Source of the DNA: Luzula sylvatica
Lineage: Eukaryota; Streptophyta; Magnoliopsida; Poales; Juncaceae
Assembly (NCBI GenBank): GCA_946800325.1
Contig: OX326956.1
Span: 19,558,667-19,622,666 of the forward strand
Reading direction: 5' to 3'
DNA: 64,000 bases
In this document: piece by piece, positions 10,866 through 23,438 of the stretch
Numbering within the stretch: position 1 is the first letter of the stretch
How the letters are laid out: each line of letters opens with the position of its first letter
Position numbers and translations under genes: made by a program
Notes under the pieces: model-generated
The model's database searches: none
Told to the model about the DNA's origin: nothing
The model's input: the letters and a program-made list of their open reading frames with translations, nothing else

Positions 10866-13800
10866 ATGGCGACGAGATGGAAAAAAGGTGGTAAGGATTT
10901 CGACTTGAGCGACGTGGTTCTTTCTTGGTCTGTAGAAGATGTACTTAACACTACCCTTTACGAAGATCAGGTTTATATCTTTTTTTCAGAAGATATATTT
11001 AAGATATGTAAGATAAGGCCAAATTTCATATGTACCCTTACAAAATCCAATAATTTCACGTATATCCTTGCAAAACGTGAAATATCATGAATACCCCTAC
11101 TAAAATACTTTCATGGATGTCCTTTTTATTAGATTTCGGTTAGCTATTCGTTAAGATTATCACTAATTTTTGCTTTTCCTATTTTACCCTCTATGTAACT
11201 ATGGAATAATTTTTATGTACAAATTGAAAAAGCACCAATTAGCAATAATCTTAAGAAATAGTTAATCGAAATCTAACAAAAAGGACATATGTGAAAATTT
11301 AGTAGTTACGTAGGGGTATTGAAGATATTTCAATTTTTACAGGGATATACGTGAAATTGTAAGGTTTTGTAGGGGTACTTATGAAATTTGGCCTTAAGAT
11401 AATTATTGTAAAATTAAATATAATTATTAAGTTTTAGTAACCTATTGATATTTGCAGGTCTCAAAAATTCCACACTCTTTCAATTCATCCGAAGAATACC
11501 TCAACTCGTTCTTTCGGCCCCTTCTGGCAGAAGTCCACGCAGACATAAACGCGAGCATGGAATCCATTTCGCAAGCTCCAGTTGCAAATGTACGGTTCAC
11601 AGACGAGGGCAATTACAACAAGATACGCAACATGTACCGATTGGAAAGACGAAGCTTCGAAAACCGTGCAAGCGAATTTTACGCTCCGAAACCCGCAGAT
11701 ATAATTTTAATTTCTGAAGAAATCAAACCTCAAAGTCCGTCTCAAGTGATGCAAAACAAGGACTCGTGTTACATTGCTTGGGTCGTCAAGGTCGAAAAAA
11801 CAAATGACTTGATCGTGAGGGCTTGTAAGAAAATTAACCTGATAAAGGACGAACCTGCAAAAATGTTCGGAGAACTCGAAGAATTCGAAGGAAGTTTGAT
11901 AACCAATCCAACCCATGTCGAAACGATTATATCAAATCAACCCCTAATTGAACACGTTTCAAAGTCCCGGAATTTTTACATGGTATTTTTAACCAACATG
12001 ACCACATACCTTCGTACCTGGAACGCTCTTCGTACCGGTCTCAGATACAAATCTGACATCATCGAAACGATATTAAACGGAAGATCTAACGGAACATGCG
12101 ATATGTGTTCGGCGAATTTATTCGTGAATATAAACGATGAAATAAACCGATTCAATCTCAACAAATCTCAAGCCGAAGCGGCAGTGAATTGTGTTTCGGC
12201 GAGTAACTGTTGGCATAAACCCTCGATTGAACTCATTTGGGGCCCGCCGGGTACGGGTAAAACCCGTACCATTGGCGCGATTCTCAACATACTTCTAGAA
12301 AGTTCTTGTAGAACACTAACTTGTGCTCCTACGAATACGGCTGTAATGCAAGTGGCTTCTCATTTGTTGACTTTGGTTAATGATAAGAAAAAAGTTGTTT
12401 CGGAGAAGAAGAGTTATTTGGGTAATGTGATTTTATTTGGAAATAAAGATCGATTGAAAATTATTGATGGATTATCCACGATTTATCTCGATGAGAGAGT
12501 GAAGAGATTAACCGAGTTTTTTCACACCCAAAACGGATTGAAACGTTGCGTTGTTGAATTGATGGAATTTTTGTTCAATAATAATAGTAATTCCTTTTTG
12601 GAGATGCAAAAAGGAGAGAGTTTGCAGGGTTTCGTTATGAGAAAAATGGATTTTATTTCGATGGGTTTGAAAGGGTTTATCAACATGCTAAGAAACGATT
12701 TACCGAGTAAATTATTCATGGAAAGAGGATTTCACGATTTAATTCGCGCGGAAAATTCGATTAACGAGCTGGAAGAATATCTACAAAATTCGTCTCTTTC
12801 TGATGAGGACGTCAAAGAAATTTTTGACGAGTCCAAATGCTTCACACCGAATGAAAATTTATCCCCAAAAATCATGATAAAAAAGATGAAATCTATCTTG
12901 ATTCAAACCCTAGCGAGTATTTCGAAAACCAATTTAATTCACGCGCTCCCTTTCAAATACGACGAGAGATTCTTGCGAAATTATTGCATCGAAGAGGCGA
13001 AACTTATTTTCTGCACGGTCTCGAGCGCGTCAGAACTCCACGGGCGAAAAATGGACACGATCGAAATGCTCGTGATCGATGAAGCGGCCCAATTGAAAGA
13101 ATGCGAGTCTTTAATTCCTCTCCAATTAAAAGAAATCCGACACGCTTTTTTAGTAGGTGACGAGAATCAATTAGCTTCCATGGTCAAAAGCAAGGTAATT
13201 AAATTATCTTAAAAAATACTATAGAATATCAAAAATACCCCTGATTAAAATCGTTTTGTTGAACGCAGATTGCAGAGAGGGCGGGATTTGGGAGGAGTTT
13301 ATTCGAGAGACTTAGTTTAATAGGTCGAAAAAAACATTTATTAAATACCCAATACAGAATGCACCCACAAATTCATAAATTCCCGAATAATATATTTTAT
13401 AATTCTTATATCCGAGACGGTCCCAATGTGATAAAGAATAATTACACGAAGAATTATCTCTCGAAACCCATGTTCGGTCCTTATTCATTCATAAATATCG
13501 ATAATGATTTCGAATCCTTTGACCAACTCGGTCAAAGCTGCAAGAATTTGGTCGAAGTCGCCGCCGCACAACACATCATCGAACGCCTCTCTGAAGGTTC
13601 GTCTCGTAATCTTCACATTTAATAGGGATTATGTAATTTGACATTTTTTTTTTTGTAGCTGCGGAGAGGAACAGAGAGAGGATAAATGTGGGGATAATAT
13701 CGCCGTACACGGCGCAAGTGAATGTATTACAAGATCGAATAGGGCGTAAATATGAAAAAAACTCATACCTATCTGTAAAAGTACGATCCATCGATGGATT

Positions 13801-14054
13801 TCAAGGAGGAGAAGAAGAGGTAATTTTAATCTCCACCGTTCGATCCAATAAAGACGGATCTGTTGGCTTTCTCTCTGATATTCGACGAATCAACGTCGCT
13901 CTCACCAGAGCCAAGTAATTAGTACAAATAATCTAATTTCATTGATACCCTTCTTGTGTGACTTTACAGAATTGACCTTGGTTTTCTTTCTTGTAGGCAT
14001 TGTTTGTGGATTTTGGGGAATAGTAATACTCTGACGAATAGTAAATCTGTGTAG
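10866..14054 (+). CDS. SEN1/UPF1-like SF1 helicase, copy 2, ended early by a nonsense codon
   Basis: Exons: 10866-10970, 11458-13194, 13269-13596, 13659-13914 and 13997-14054. All borders are GT..AG and the phases fit, giving 827 residues. Motifs: N-terminal [14 protein letters not shown], Walker A GPPGTGKT near residue 297, IDEAAQL near 575, [29 protein letters not shown] (V) and NVALTRAK (VI). The complete helicase core is therefore present. The TAG at 14052-14054 stands where the long gene has TGG (in VWQDLVID). The frame beyond it stays open for about 86 more codons, so this is a point nonsense mutation just after the core. The product could be a working but shortened helicase, or the transcript could be degraded. 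Exon 1 is like the long gene and the rest is like copy 1. Predicted role: ATP-driven unwinding or remodelling of RNA or RNA-DNA hybrids. Confidence 0.88.
11016..11394. mobile_element. Foldback MITE in intron 1 of helicase copy 2
   Basis: Inverted arms of about 180 bp begin AGGCCAAATTTCAT and end ATGAAATTTGGCCT. They include GATTTCGGTTAGCTATTCGTTAAG and its inverse near 11250-11270. Direct repeats TAAGATA flank the element (11009-11015 and 11395-11401). The matching intron of copy 1 (2348-2467) is only 120 nt and lacks it. The whole element would form a long hairpin in the pre-mRNA. Confidence 0.85.
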
Positions 14055-14398
14055 AACGATTTGGTGATCGAGGCGAATGAAAGAGGCTGTTTTTTTAACG
14101 GCTCTGACGATTCTGATTTATCTGAAATTATTATTCGGGCGAACCAACAAATTCAAAGATCGAATATGAGATTTGGAAAAGATAAACTTTTGGTAATTTA
14201 TTTATTTTACGTTTAATTGTTTCTCTTTGTTGGATTATTATTGTTGTTAACGTGTGTGTTTTATTTTATATTTAGCAGATTAAATCAAAGGAAGAGGTGA
14301 TAAAGGAAGATTCTATTATTCTTCGAGAAAGTCAAGATTTGGAATTGAATAAAATGGAGAAGATCGGAGAGGGAATAATGGAGAGTGGAGCGGTGTAA
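14055..14398 (+). pseudogene. Stranded C-terminal coding tail of helicase copy 2
   Basis: This is the same reading frame after the nonsense codon. It continues to 14192 (NDLVIEANERGCFF and so on), has a GT donor at 14193 and an acceptor at 14278, and then 14279-14398 codes 39 residues to a natural TAA. Spliced, it would have added about 86 residues. The frame and splice sites are intact, so the nonsense mutation appears recent. The tail is short and acidic, with none of the UvrD-like part of the long gene. Confidence 0.75.
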
Positions 14399-15987
14399 AG
14401 AGGCCGAGAGAAGATTGATGGAAGAAGCTGAGTAACTTTTGCGAAAACAATCCTTGCTTAGTAAATTAATTTTGAGGTTCATCCTAAATGCTTAGTTTAC
14501 TCGAATGATATATATATGATCAAAAGTTATATGTTACTTGTATAGCAAGTAAGGTTATATAAGGTAAACTGGACTAAATATAGTTGCCTAGACTACGGAT
14601 ATTTTGGTATTTTTTATAATATGTTGCTTTTGTTATTTCGAAAACTTGGTTTTGTGATCTTAGATTTTTTTTTTATAAGCAGTGTGATGCTAATTGCTAA
14701 ACCAGATTAGGAAAACTTGGAGCCGTTTATACTTTCTACGTTAAATTGGAGTAACGATACTATCTTCACTTTCCTTCTCCGAATTATACTCAATTGTCAC
14801 GTGACATACAACCATTGGATGCATTTCTAGCCATCTTTTACTGCATCCAATCCTTGTTTGTCACGCAGACTTGCCACTACTCCTTAAATTGTACGAGGCT
14901 AGAGGCTACATTATGTGGATGCGGACTTGCCACTACTCGTTAAATTGTACGAGGCTAGAGGCTACATTATGTGGACGAGATAACATAATAGTAAGTAGGA
15001 TCAAAAAGGGCTTTAGAAATATGGATATAGAAATAGTATATCAATGAGAAATGAGAAAATCAATTATTAATGGAACTTTTGAAAAATGTAAATTTAACGT
15101 ATGTTTTTTTTTTTTAATTTTTAATTTTTAATTTAATATATGTTATGAAATGAATGTCATGATACTTGTAGGGAAATTATTGAAGACAACAAATATTTAG
15201 TATATCTTGTATTGACATAATATCTTATTGTATTTAGAGTTTCTTGGTTGTCAAGTTCGTTATTTCATATATAAGAAACTCTCATTGTGACCATAAGTAC
15301 GAAATAATAAGAAACTAAGAGAATACTCGCGTTACGCGGCGAACATATAAATTATATTTTTCATTATAATACAAATTACATATTTGTATGATAATATTAA
15401 TAATATTATCTTAAAAATAAAATTATTTGAATTTATTTATCTATGATTATTCATATGTTTACAATTATTAAATTATGATTATTTTTTTAATCAAATAATA
15501 ATACTTATATTAGTGTCATTATATAATAATATATGAGATATAATACAATTTTACGAGAAAACATAACAATCAATATTATAGCATTAGTTGTGTGCGTGCG
15601 TTAAATGGGGGTGTGCGTGCGTTAAATGACGAAGTCACTATTTCTCTATTGAAGATAATGCAACATGTAAGTCCATTTAAATTTGGGCATGCCAAGTAGA
15701 TTGAAATTTGGTAGCAAGATACTTGTACCTGAAGGGGACTGAAATGCTAACTTAATATCATAATATCATATTTAATGACATGAGACCTAAGTCATGCATG
15801 TAGGATATATGATCATCCCCCATTTGTTTCAAACCAAAAAGGGCTTCTACACACCTATCAATTGTGATTGATTAGAATGCTTTATTGATATTTATTTTGT
15901 TTTGTAACTTTAGTGACTTGTAATTGCATTCGGATACGTTATCCGTATCCTTCTTCTTTATGTCTGTTTGAATTGACAAAACTTTTG
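14399..15987. other. Spacer downstream of helicase copy 2
   Basis: No gene seen. It holds a 56-bp tandem duplication (14868-14979), a two-copy repeat of GTGTGCGTGCGTTAAATG near 15590-15630, and ACTCGCGTTACGCGGCG near 15324, a weak and probably degenerate Helitron-like end. Confidence 0.5.
14868..14979. repeat. Tandem duplication, 2 x 56 bp
   Basis: The unit starts GACTTGCCACTACTC and contains TTAAATTGTACGAGGCTAG and GGCTACATTATGTGGA. It is repeated at 14924 with only one or two changes near its ends. Confidence 0.85.
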
Positions 15988-16572
15988 CATTTTTTTTTTT
16001 TTGATTAAAATAGAGTAGGCTCTTGAGTCCTACTTTTATTGATTTCATATATAATTTTGAGTTTATACAATTTAAGCATATTTGCTTATATAAAGACTAA
16101 AACCCATATTTACAACTCATACACTACCTATTACATAATAGCATTTATACTTATCATATAATACATAATCTGGAATATAATTCCTTGAATTTCAAATCCT
16201 TGATCTTCAATTCCTTTCTTTATAATTCCGGAATAGAAATTCTGGATTATAGTACTTAACCTAACAGGTATCTTCTGAAAGGTTTCCTCCACTTTTCTTT
16301 TCCTCTTTTTCGCCGCCTCACAAATTTCACCTCTTCTTCACTGTTCATCTTCATCTTCTACCCCTCTCTTCGATCAATACCTCTCCTGTCTGCAACACAA
16401 ATTATCCGCTCATTCAATCCATAGAGATTTAATACTGCCTCTAAATTGCTATCTCTCTAATCATGATTTCAATTTAGCCCTTCTCAAACTCTACATCTAG
16501 AGTTTTCCATCTCACTCACTGTCTTCAACACAATTTTCTCCTTTCTTCGATGTGAGTATCAAACCCCACCTC

Positions 16573-19500
16573 TCAATCTGGTATTAGCACAAACCCTAAA
16601 TCCTCCAATGATAATGAATTACCTCTATCAATCGAGTTTGGAATCCGAGGATATTGCTGGCTCAGAACATTTGAATTGGAATTCGAATTGGAAGGCAAAT
16701 TGGAATCAATAAGATCTTCTAAACTCGCCACTATGCCTCGTAAGTTTGCAAACTCTAAATTTTCTGGATTTAGTTGTTTTATTTCTCCATTTGGTCTTCG
16801 AATTTCTTCCAATTCCGAATTAAACCACCAAATTTTATCGTTTTCTTCTTGCTGTTGCATTCTTCCTTCAATTTCTTCATTTCTAATTTGCTGGTCTTGA
16901 TGTTCCTAATTTACTTCTTGTTGTTCTTCTTCTTCTCCATTCACTGCCCCTACAATTTCAGAATTATTAGTGTAGCATGAACAGTCATTTGAAGAATCGT
17001 AAGAGTTTGAATCTGATTGATTTAAATCATAATCAGAATTTGAAGTTGTTATAGAAATTGAATTTGAAATAGTTCCCTCTCTCCTATTAGCATAATTTTG
17101 TATTTCATTATAAATACATTTGAATTTTTCTGAATTTATATTTAACAGATTTAATTTATATTCGTAGATAATTTGATCAATCAATTTCCAATATGTGGAA
17201 CATGTGTTTGTGAATGTTCTTTTACAACGCTCCAACCAGATATGGTACAAGGCTATAGAGATAAGTACTTTATAATTTTTTGATTGTAATTTATCAATTA
17301 ATAATTTCAGTGGATTAAATATTATATTAAATTCTATACCCATTATCCCATGTAATTTTTGAAAAATTATTTGTGTGAATATACACTGACTTGAAATATG
17401 CTTTACATTTTCCTCAGCTTTCTGGCAAAGCACACACCTATTTATTATAGACCACCCTCTCTTCTTTATATTATCAATGGTAAGTATTTTATTTAAATAT
17501 AAAAGCCATACAAATATTTTAATTTTTAATTCTATTTTAAGTTCCCAAATTTTATAATATTTTGCTTTAATAAAAACACCATTTGATAATATTTTATATG
17601 TACTTTTGCAGGAAAAGTTTTTATTTCCATTCCAAGACCACTTGAAGATGTCTTTTTGAGAAGGGTCAAGGATTAAAGTGCTACAAAATTGTTCCAATTG
17701 AACAAACTGCCTTTGAGCTACATTTGATAATGGTACGTTTATTCCTAAGCTTGTATATAAATTATTTTCTTGCATTTTATTTAGAAAATATTGAATTGCT
17801 CCATTTCTGTTTTCTGAAAATGTGTATAATTCTGCATATTTTAAAATTAAAGGCATTTCACACCATTTAGATTTCCAAAAACTTATACTTGTACCATTTC
17901 CAATGATAGTATTTAAACTTTGATTAAAAAAATCATAATTTTTAATCACATCCTTCCAGAAATATGAATGTGATTCATTATTTTTATCCTGAGTTAGGTT
18001 TTCATTTAAAGGATTTTCTATTAAATTAAACCAATCTAATTTACCAACTAAATTATAATAAATCCAAAGCCATTTAATTAATAGAACTTTATTAAATACT
18101 TCAATATTTAAAACTCCAAGTCCTCTTTTTTCTTTAGATTGGCACACCATGTTCCCATCTACTAAATTATAACCACTTTTATTATTACCTTTCCATAAAA
18201 ATGTTTTTCTAATTTTGTCAATTTCATTTAAAATCCATTTTGGGAATTTAAATACATGGAAATAATAAATGGGCATAGATGTTAAAACTGCATTCATTAA
18301 TACTAACCTACCTCCTTTACTTAACATACTACCCTTCCAACCATTTAACTTATTTGTTATTTTATCAATAATTTTCAAATAATCATTTTTAAATGGTTTT
18401 TTAAAGTGTAGTGGTAACCCTAAATATGTTATAGGTAATGTACCAATTGAGCAATTTAATTCTTTTGAAATATTTTCCAGTAATTCAATATTAATATTTA
18501 AACCAATAACTTCTGATTTTAAATAATTTATTTTCAAGCCAGATTCCTGTCCAAATAAGTCTAATACATATTTTATTCTTTTAATATTTTTTAATTCAGG
18601 TTTTATAAATAATATAGAATCATCTGCATAAAATAGACTTGTAAATATATTATTTATTGGTTTTAAAATAAAAATATTTCACTTAAGGTTTCCAATAATT
18701 TAGATAAGACATCCATTATTAATAAAAAAAGATGAGTAGATGTAGGATCTCCTTGTCTTAAGCCTCTTTTGAGGTGTATATATTTACCAGGATTGCCATT
18801 CAAAATTATCCTTGTTGATCCTGGCAGAACTGATTTTTTTTATCCAATTTATAAAATTATTTTCAAAACCTATTGCTTTCTTAACACTAATTAGAAAATC
18901 CCATGACACACTGTCAAAGGCTTTATGGATGTCTAGCTTTAAAACTATTAATGGTATTTTTTTCTGTGAGCTAAACATAAAATTTCCCTTGCACATACAT
19001 AATTTTCAGCTATGTTTCGACCTTTTAAAAACCCTACTTGATTTTTGGAAATCATTTTAGTCATATCCTCACTGATCCTATTTGACAATATTTTTGAAAA
19101 AATTCTTTGCATACTTGAGATTAGACTAATGGGTCTATAATCTTTAGGTTCGATAGCATCCTCTTTTTTAGGAATTAGGGTTATATAAGATGTATTAAAT
19201 TTAGACATACCATTCTTTGCATCTGAATTAAATAAATTTAAAATTTCACTTTTCAAAATTTCCCAATTGTCCTTAAAAAGTTCACCTATTAACCCATCAG
19301 GACCTGGGCTCTTGTTATTTTTCCAATCCTTAATTGATTGGTTTAATTCATCTATATTAAAAGGAGATTCTAACTTATTTAAATTTATTTTTTCATTTCT
19401 ATACAAATTATTTAAATTAATTGAACCCAATTCTTTATTATTTATATTTTCCTTTCCTATTAAATCTCTAAAGAAAGAGAAAAATATTTTTGATTTATTT

Positions 19501-20694
19501 GCATGATCTTTAAATTATGTACCATTTTTGTCTTTAATTAAGGCTATCATTGAATTTGATTTTTTTTATCGAAGCATGTAAATGAAAAAAAAAAAAATGA
19601 AAAAATTTAGTGTTTGCATCACCATTTTTGATCCGGTTAAATTTAGATCTTTGTTTTCATTAAATTTTATTTAAAGTTAAAATAATTTCAATCCTTAATT
19701 TAGCTTTTAACTTTAGCCATTTTTCTATTTGTTTTAAATTTCTGATATCTTCAATTTTTTCTGCCCATTGGATTAATTTTTTACAATTTTATGTGTGCAT
19801 ATTATGTTTTAATCTCATTTGATTATTTAATTCTTTTAAACTCTTACTCAGATTTAAAAATTTTGTATAAAATTCTTCCAATGTATTACTTAAGTTATTT
19901 TTTAAATGTGATTTAATAAGTATCTTAAATTCCTCAATTTGTAACCACTTAACTTCAAATCTAAACAAATTAAAAATAGGATAGTTCGTATTTGCTTCAT
20001 AAAGTATTGGTATATGATCTGAACATATGTTTATTCTAGCAGTTAACTGTGAATTTGGATAATTTGTTAACCAATCTTTATTAATTACTATTCTATCCAA
20101 TCTAGCTTTAGACACTGAATTTTGCCAAGTATAAATTTTCCCTTTTAAGGGTAAATCAATAAGTTCCATATTATTTATAAAATTTCTAAATTCATTTGTA
20201 TAATCATTATATTTATTATTACCACTTCTTTCATGTGAATATAATACTAAGTTAAAGTCTCCTAAAAGAATCCATGGCAGATTATTAGAATTTCCAATAT
20301 TATTTAATTCATTTAAAAATTATGACTTTTGTGCCCCTTTAGTAGGCCCATATATACCAGTAATTAAAAACTTTGTATTATCCCATTTGGTATGTAAAAT
20401 TATAGATATAGTATAATTTAATTTACTAGATGATATATGATTAAAAAGTTTATTATTCCATGAAATTAGAACACCCCCTGAAGCTCCCTGTGATTTTAGA
20501 AAATCAAAACCATTTAATTTTAGACCACAACATTGTTTATTTATGTTATCATCTATATTTTCTATTTTTGTTTCTTGTAAACAACATATATCCACATTTT
20601 CATCTTTTATATTTTTATTTACTAATAATTTTTTTTCATTTGCATTAAGCCCTCTTACATTCCATGATAAAATTCTTAATTTTTTATATAACAT
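16573..20694 (-). pseudogene. LINE ORF2: AP endonuclease and reverse transcriptase, disrupted
   Basis: The N-terminal endonuclease shows LRILSWNVRGLN and CCLQETK near 20610-20690 and ARLDRI with SDHIP near 20020-20110. The reverse transcriptase shows KSPGPDGL, IPKKEDAIEPKDYRPISL, KLDIHKAFDSVSWDFL and YADD (18619-18630). The C-terminal zf-RVT-like part has RGWSIINRCVLC near 17420-17460. Frameshifts or stops lie around 20170-20320, 19430-19790, 18950-19000 and 18540-18780. The last segment, 18537-16573, is one frame broken by a single TAG at 16906-16908. Beyond it, an asparagine- and glutamate-rich tail of about 110 residues continues. Inactive as written. Confidence 0.85.
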
Positions 20695-20817
20695 TATTTT
20701 AATTTTTCAGCTTATGCGGACAAGTACTTAAGTACTTTGTCCATCTACTAGGTTATTAATTGTATTATTAATATCCTCATTAATCTCTATTCCAGTAGAT
20801 AATAATATATTAAGAAT

Positions 20818-22641
20818 TTAACTTTTTTCATTAATTTCAAGTTTATCTTCCAAATTGAGAGGCTTAATTTCACTTTCATTATTTTTATATTTTTGTTTTC
20901 TATTTCTATCTTTTTGTATTTCTTTAAATTTTACTAATTGTGCTTTTTCAATAGGGGATGTATAATGATTTGATTGTTTATTTTGTAATCTTGTACTTCT
21001 TCTTTGATCATCTATTTTTATAATTTTATTTTTTTCTTTTATTTTACATATTTTTGTTGTATTTTCAATATTGTTTTTTAGTTTGCTTTTTGATTGATCT
21101 TCACTTGGACTATTTAATTTCTGAGCATTTTTATCTTTTAATTTAATATTTAAGCCATCAAAATAATCACTTATTTTTCTTTGATTTTTTTCAGGAAAAT
21201 TTGGAGAATTTGAATTATGAAAAGAACTTCCTATATCAAGTAAGTTTTCTGGATTAATCTTATTTAAAATATTTTCTTGTGAATTTTGTTCTAAGTTTGT
21301 TTTAAATGTGTTTTCTAGGTAATTCCCTGAAGAAACTTGACAAACTGGATCTTTACTAAGATTAGGTGAAATTTCTTTAGAATGTGACTTTTCATTTGAC
21401 TCTACAAATTTCTCCTCATCAACAGATTTGATCACTGTTTGATGTGAGGGTTTTTTGGTTGACAAAATTATTAGTCCCTTATCTGTGAATTTAAATATCA
21501 AATCAGATTTATGTTGCAATGATGGTTTAGAAAAATTTGATTTCAATTTAGCCCCCTTAAAAGGATAAAAAATTTCATTTAAGAAAGGAATTGAATTTGT
21601 TTGCTAGCTTGTGGGTATATAATTTTAATATTTCCTATTTCCCCCTCTATCTCAAAATGAATTTGCCCTTTTATACCAGTGAAGATCTCCTTTTCTGAGG
21701 TATGAAAATTAACATTATTAGTGATGAGATCCTTTTCTGAATGTGATATTTCATTAAAACTTTTATTTGGAGATATATTTGAAATATTTACTTTTTTCTT
21801 AATTATCCAAAAAGTATTAATTTTTTTCTTTTTCTGCCATATTTGCACATTTTGACGCCATCTTTATATTTGTTTTTAGTTGTCTTAACTGTGTTTTGAT
21901 GTTTGCCTGTGTTTGCAATGTTTTCTTTATTTTCCCCTTTCTTAAATTTTGGCTCTGTGATGTTAACTGAGGGCTTTTTTGCAAAATTTGAAGAACTTGG
22001 AGTATTGAAAATCTCTTGTATAGGTAATATAGCTTCAAAATTATCATCTATTAATTTTATTGAGCTTGGCATTTTAGTATTTAATTGACAATTAATAGTT
22101 AACTTTAACCCATGTATAATTTTTGTTGGTATGTAGGAACCAACTGTCACTAGGATACCAATAGATTCAGTTAATTTTTTAAGGGCAATTGGATTGCAAT
22201 AATATTCTGGTAAGTTTTTCAAAATGATCTCTCTAGTTATTAATTTTGGATTTATAACCTCTTTTTTCTTTGAAAAATCTACTGTTATTTGAGTATCTAT
22301 TTCACTAAACCTTTTACCCTTATTTGACTCGTAGGTTTGCACTTTCATAGGCCCTGGGATTGGAGCCTTTGAAGTATGGATTTGTGGTATTTGTTTTACC
22401 TGATTATTCAAGTTGTTTAGGTTTGTGTAACAAAACTTTTTGACATGCCCTAATTTAAAACATCTAATACACCTTATTGGTTCTCTACATTCACTCCTTA
22501 GATGTGTATTAGATAAACACCTTAAACATTTCTTATTTGAAAAATCAGTATATTGTTTAGTATTTTTTTTCGATTTGTTACTAAAGTCCAGTTATTTGAT
22601 TCATTTTTTAGAATTTGGGCATAAGAAGGATTACTATTCAT
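20818..22641 (-). pseudogene. LINE ORF1: nucleic-acid-binding protein with two zinc knuckles, disrupted
   Basis: It starts with MNSNPSYAQILKN at 22641. A run of eight A residues near 22563-22570 shifts the frame by one. Downstream, two CCHC knuckles follow (CLRCLSNTHLRSEC and CIRCFKLGHVKKFC, about 22441-22532, each C-x2-C-x4-H-x4-C). A proline- and lysine-rich middle and a lysine/serine-rich C-terminal half come after that, ending at 20818. Further shifts occur near 21550-21850. In plant LINEs this protein coats the RNA; here it is broken. Confidence 0.75.
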
Positions 22642-22838
22642 ATTGATGAAAGTAAAAGAGAAGAAGAGGAGAACTTAGCTGAATTTGCTGGAGATGCTTG
22701 TCCCTTTCACTGTATCTTCACAATTGCTCTCAAGCTGTCTCAACTCAGAAAAACTTCAATCTTCTCTGTACCTCTCAGATCTACGGGCAAATGTCATCCC
22801 ATATTCTCTTCAACCATCAAAAGGCATATTAGATTACG

Positions 22839-22843
22839 GTAAC
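22839..22843. repeat. Target-site duplication GTAAC, left copy (copia element)
   Basis: GTAAC directly precedes the LTR at 22844 and is repeated exactly at 32277-32281 after the other LTR. A 5-bp duplication is usual for Ty1/copia integrase. Confidence 0.95.
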
Positions 22844-23438
22844 TGTAGGGTTATACACATGAATTAGAGTTGTGCAGCGGAATTATTTACACATGTATAA
22901 CCTAATTCTACCTGGATCACGTTCGAAAAACCACGAAAAAGGAAGAGTTATTCAGAATTTTACCTCGTACAAGTTAGTACGTGATGCCTTCTACTCCAAA
23001 TCAGTGAACCTTCTCCAAGGAGTGCTCGTGCAATCCCTCTACTCGTGTCCACCTCGATTTCGTCTGATCGGAATCGCCAACGTCGTTCTAGTCGCCGTCA
23101 CGATTGATTTCTCTCAAAGTTTTGCTCAAAATTCTCTCCCTGAATCTCACCAGAATTGGTCAGAATATTTGGCGGCCAGAATTAGGTCAGAATGAATTCT
23201 TAGGAGAGAGAAAATAGAAATCAGAATATATATTTATAGGCAAAATTAGGTCAGAATATAATAGGCCGAAATTAGGTTAAATAAAGATTAATTATCTGAA
23301 TGGGCCCGAATTAGGATAAAGCCTAATAGGCTGAAATTTGGTTAAATCCCTAATAATATTAACGGCCCAATTCTGACTGCAGATTTGCCTATTTATATAA
23401 ATTCTTCCAAGTTAATTCTTAAGCCATATTTTCTTTCA
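22844..23438 (-). repeat. 3' LTR of the copia element
   Basis: It reads TGTAGGGTTATACACATG..TTTCTTTCA on the plus strand. It differs from the 5' LTR at the fourth base (A for C) and at one further base near 22970 (A for G). A 107-codon open frame inside it on the plus strand is antisense to the element and probably chance. Confidence 0.95.

Larger units (their letters stand above)
15988..22700 (-). mobile_element. LINE (L1-like) retrotransposon, decayed
   Basis: It lies on the minus strand. The poly(A) tail appears as a T-run at about 15988-16002. A 3' UTR is at 16003-16572, ORF2 at 16573-20694 and ORF1 at 20818-22641. Both frames are broken by stops and frameshifts. The 5' limit is uncertain: a 5' UTR may run up to the copia insertion at 22843. 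I found no convincing target-site duplication. The order ORF1 with zinc knuckles, then endonuclease, reverse transcriptase and a C-terminal zinc-finger region is typical of plant LINEs. Confidence 0.85.

Noticed and set aside
22872..23195. 107-codon open frame in the left LTR, repeated at 31710-32033 in the right LTR
   Set aside because: It is antisense to the element, conserved only because the LTRs are duplicates, and shows no domain or codon bias.
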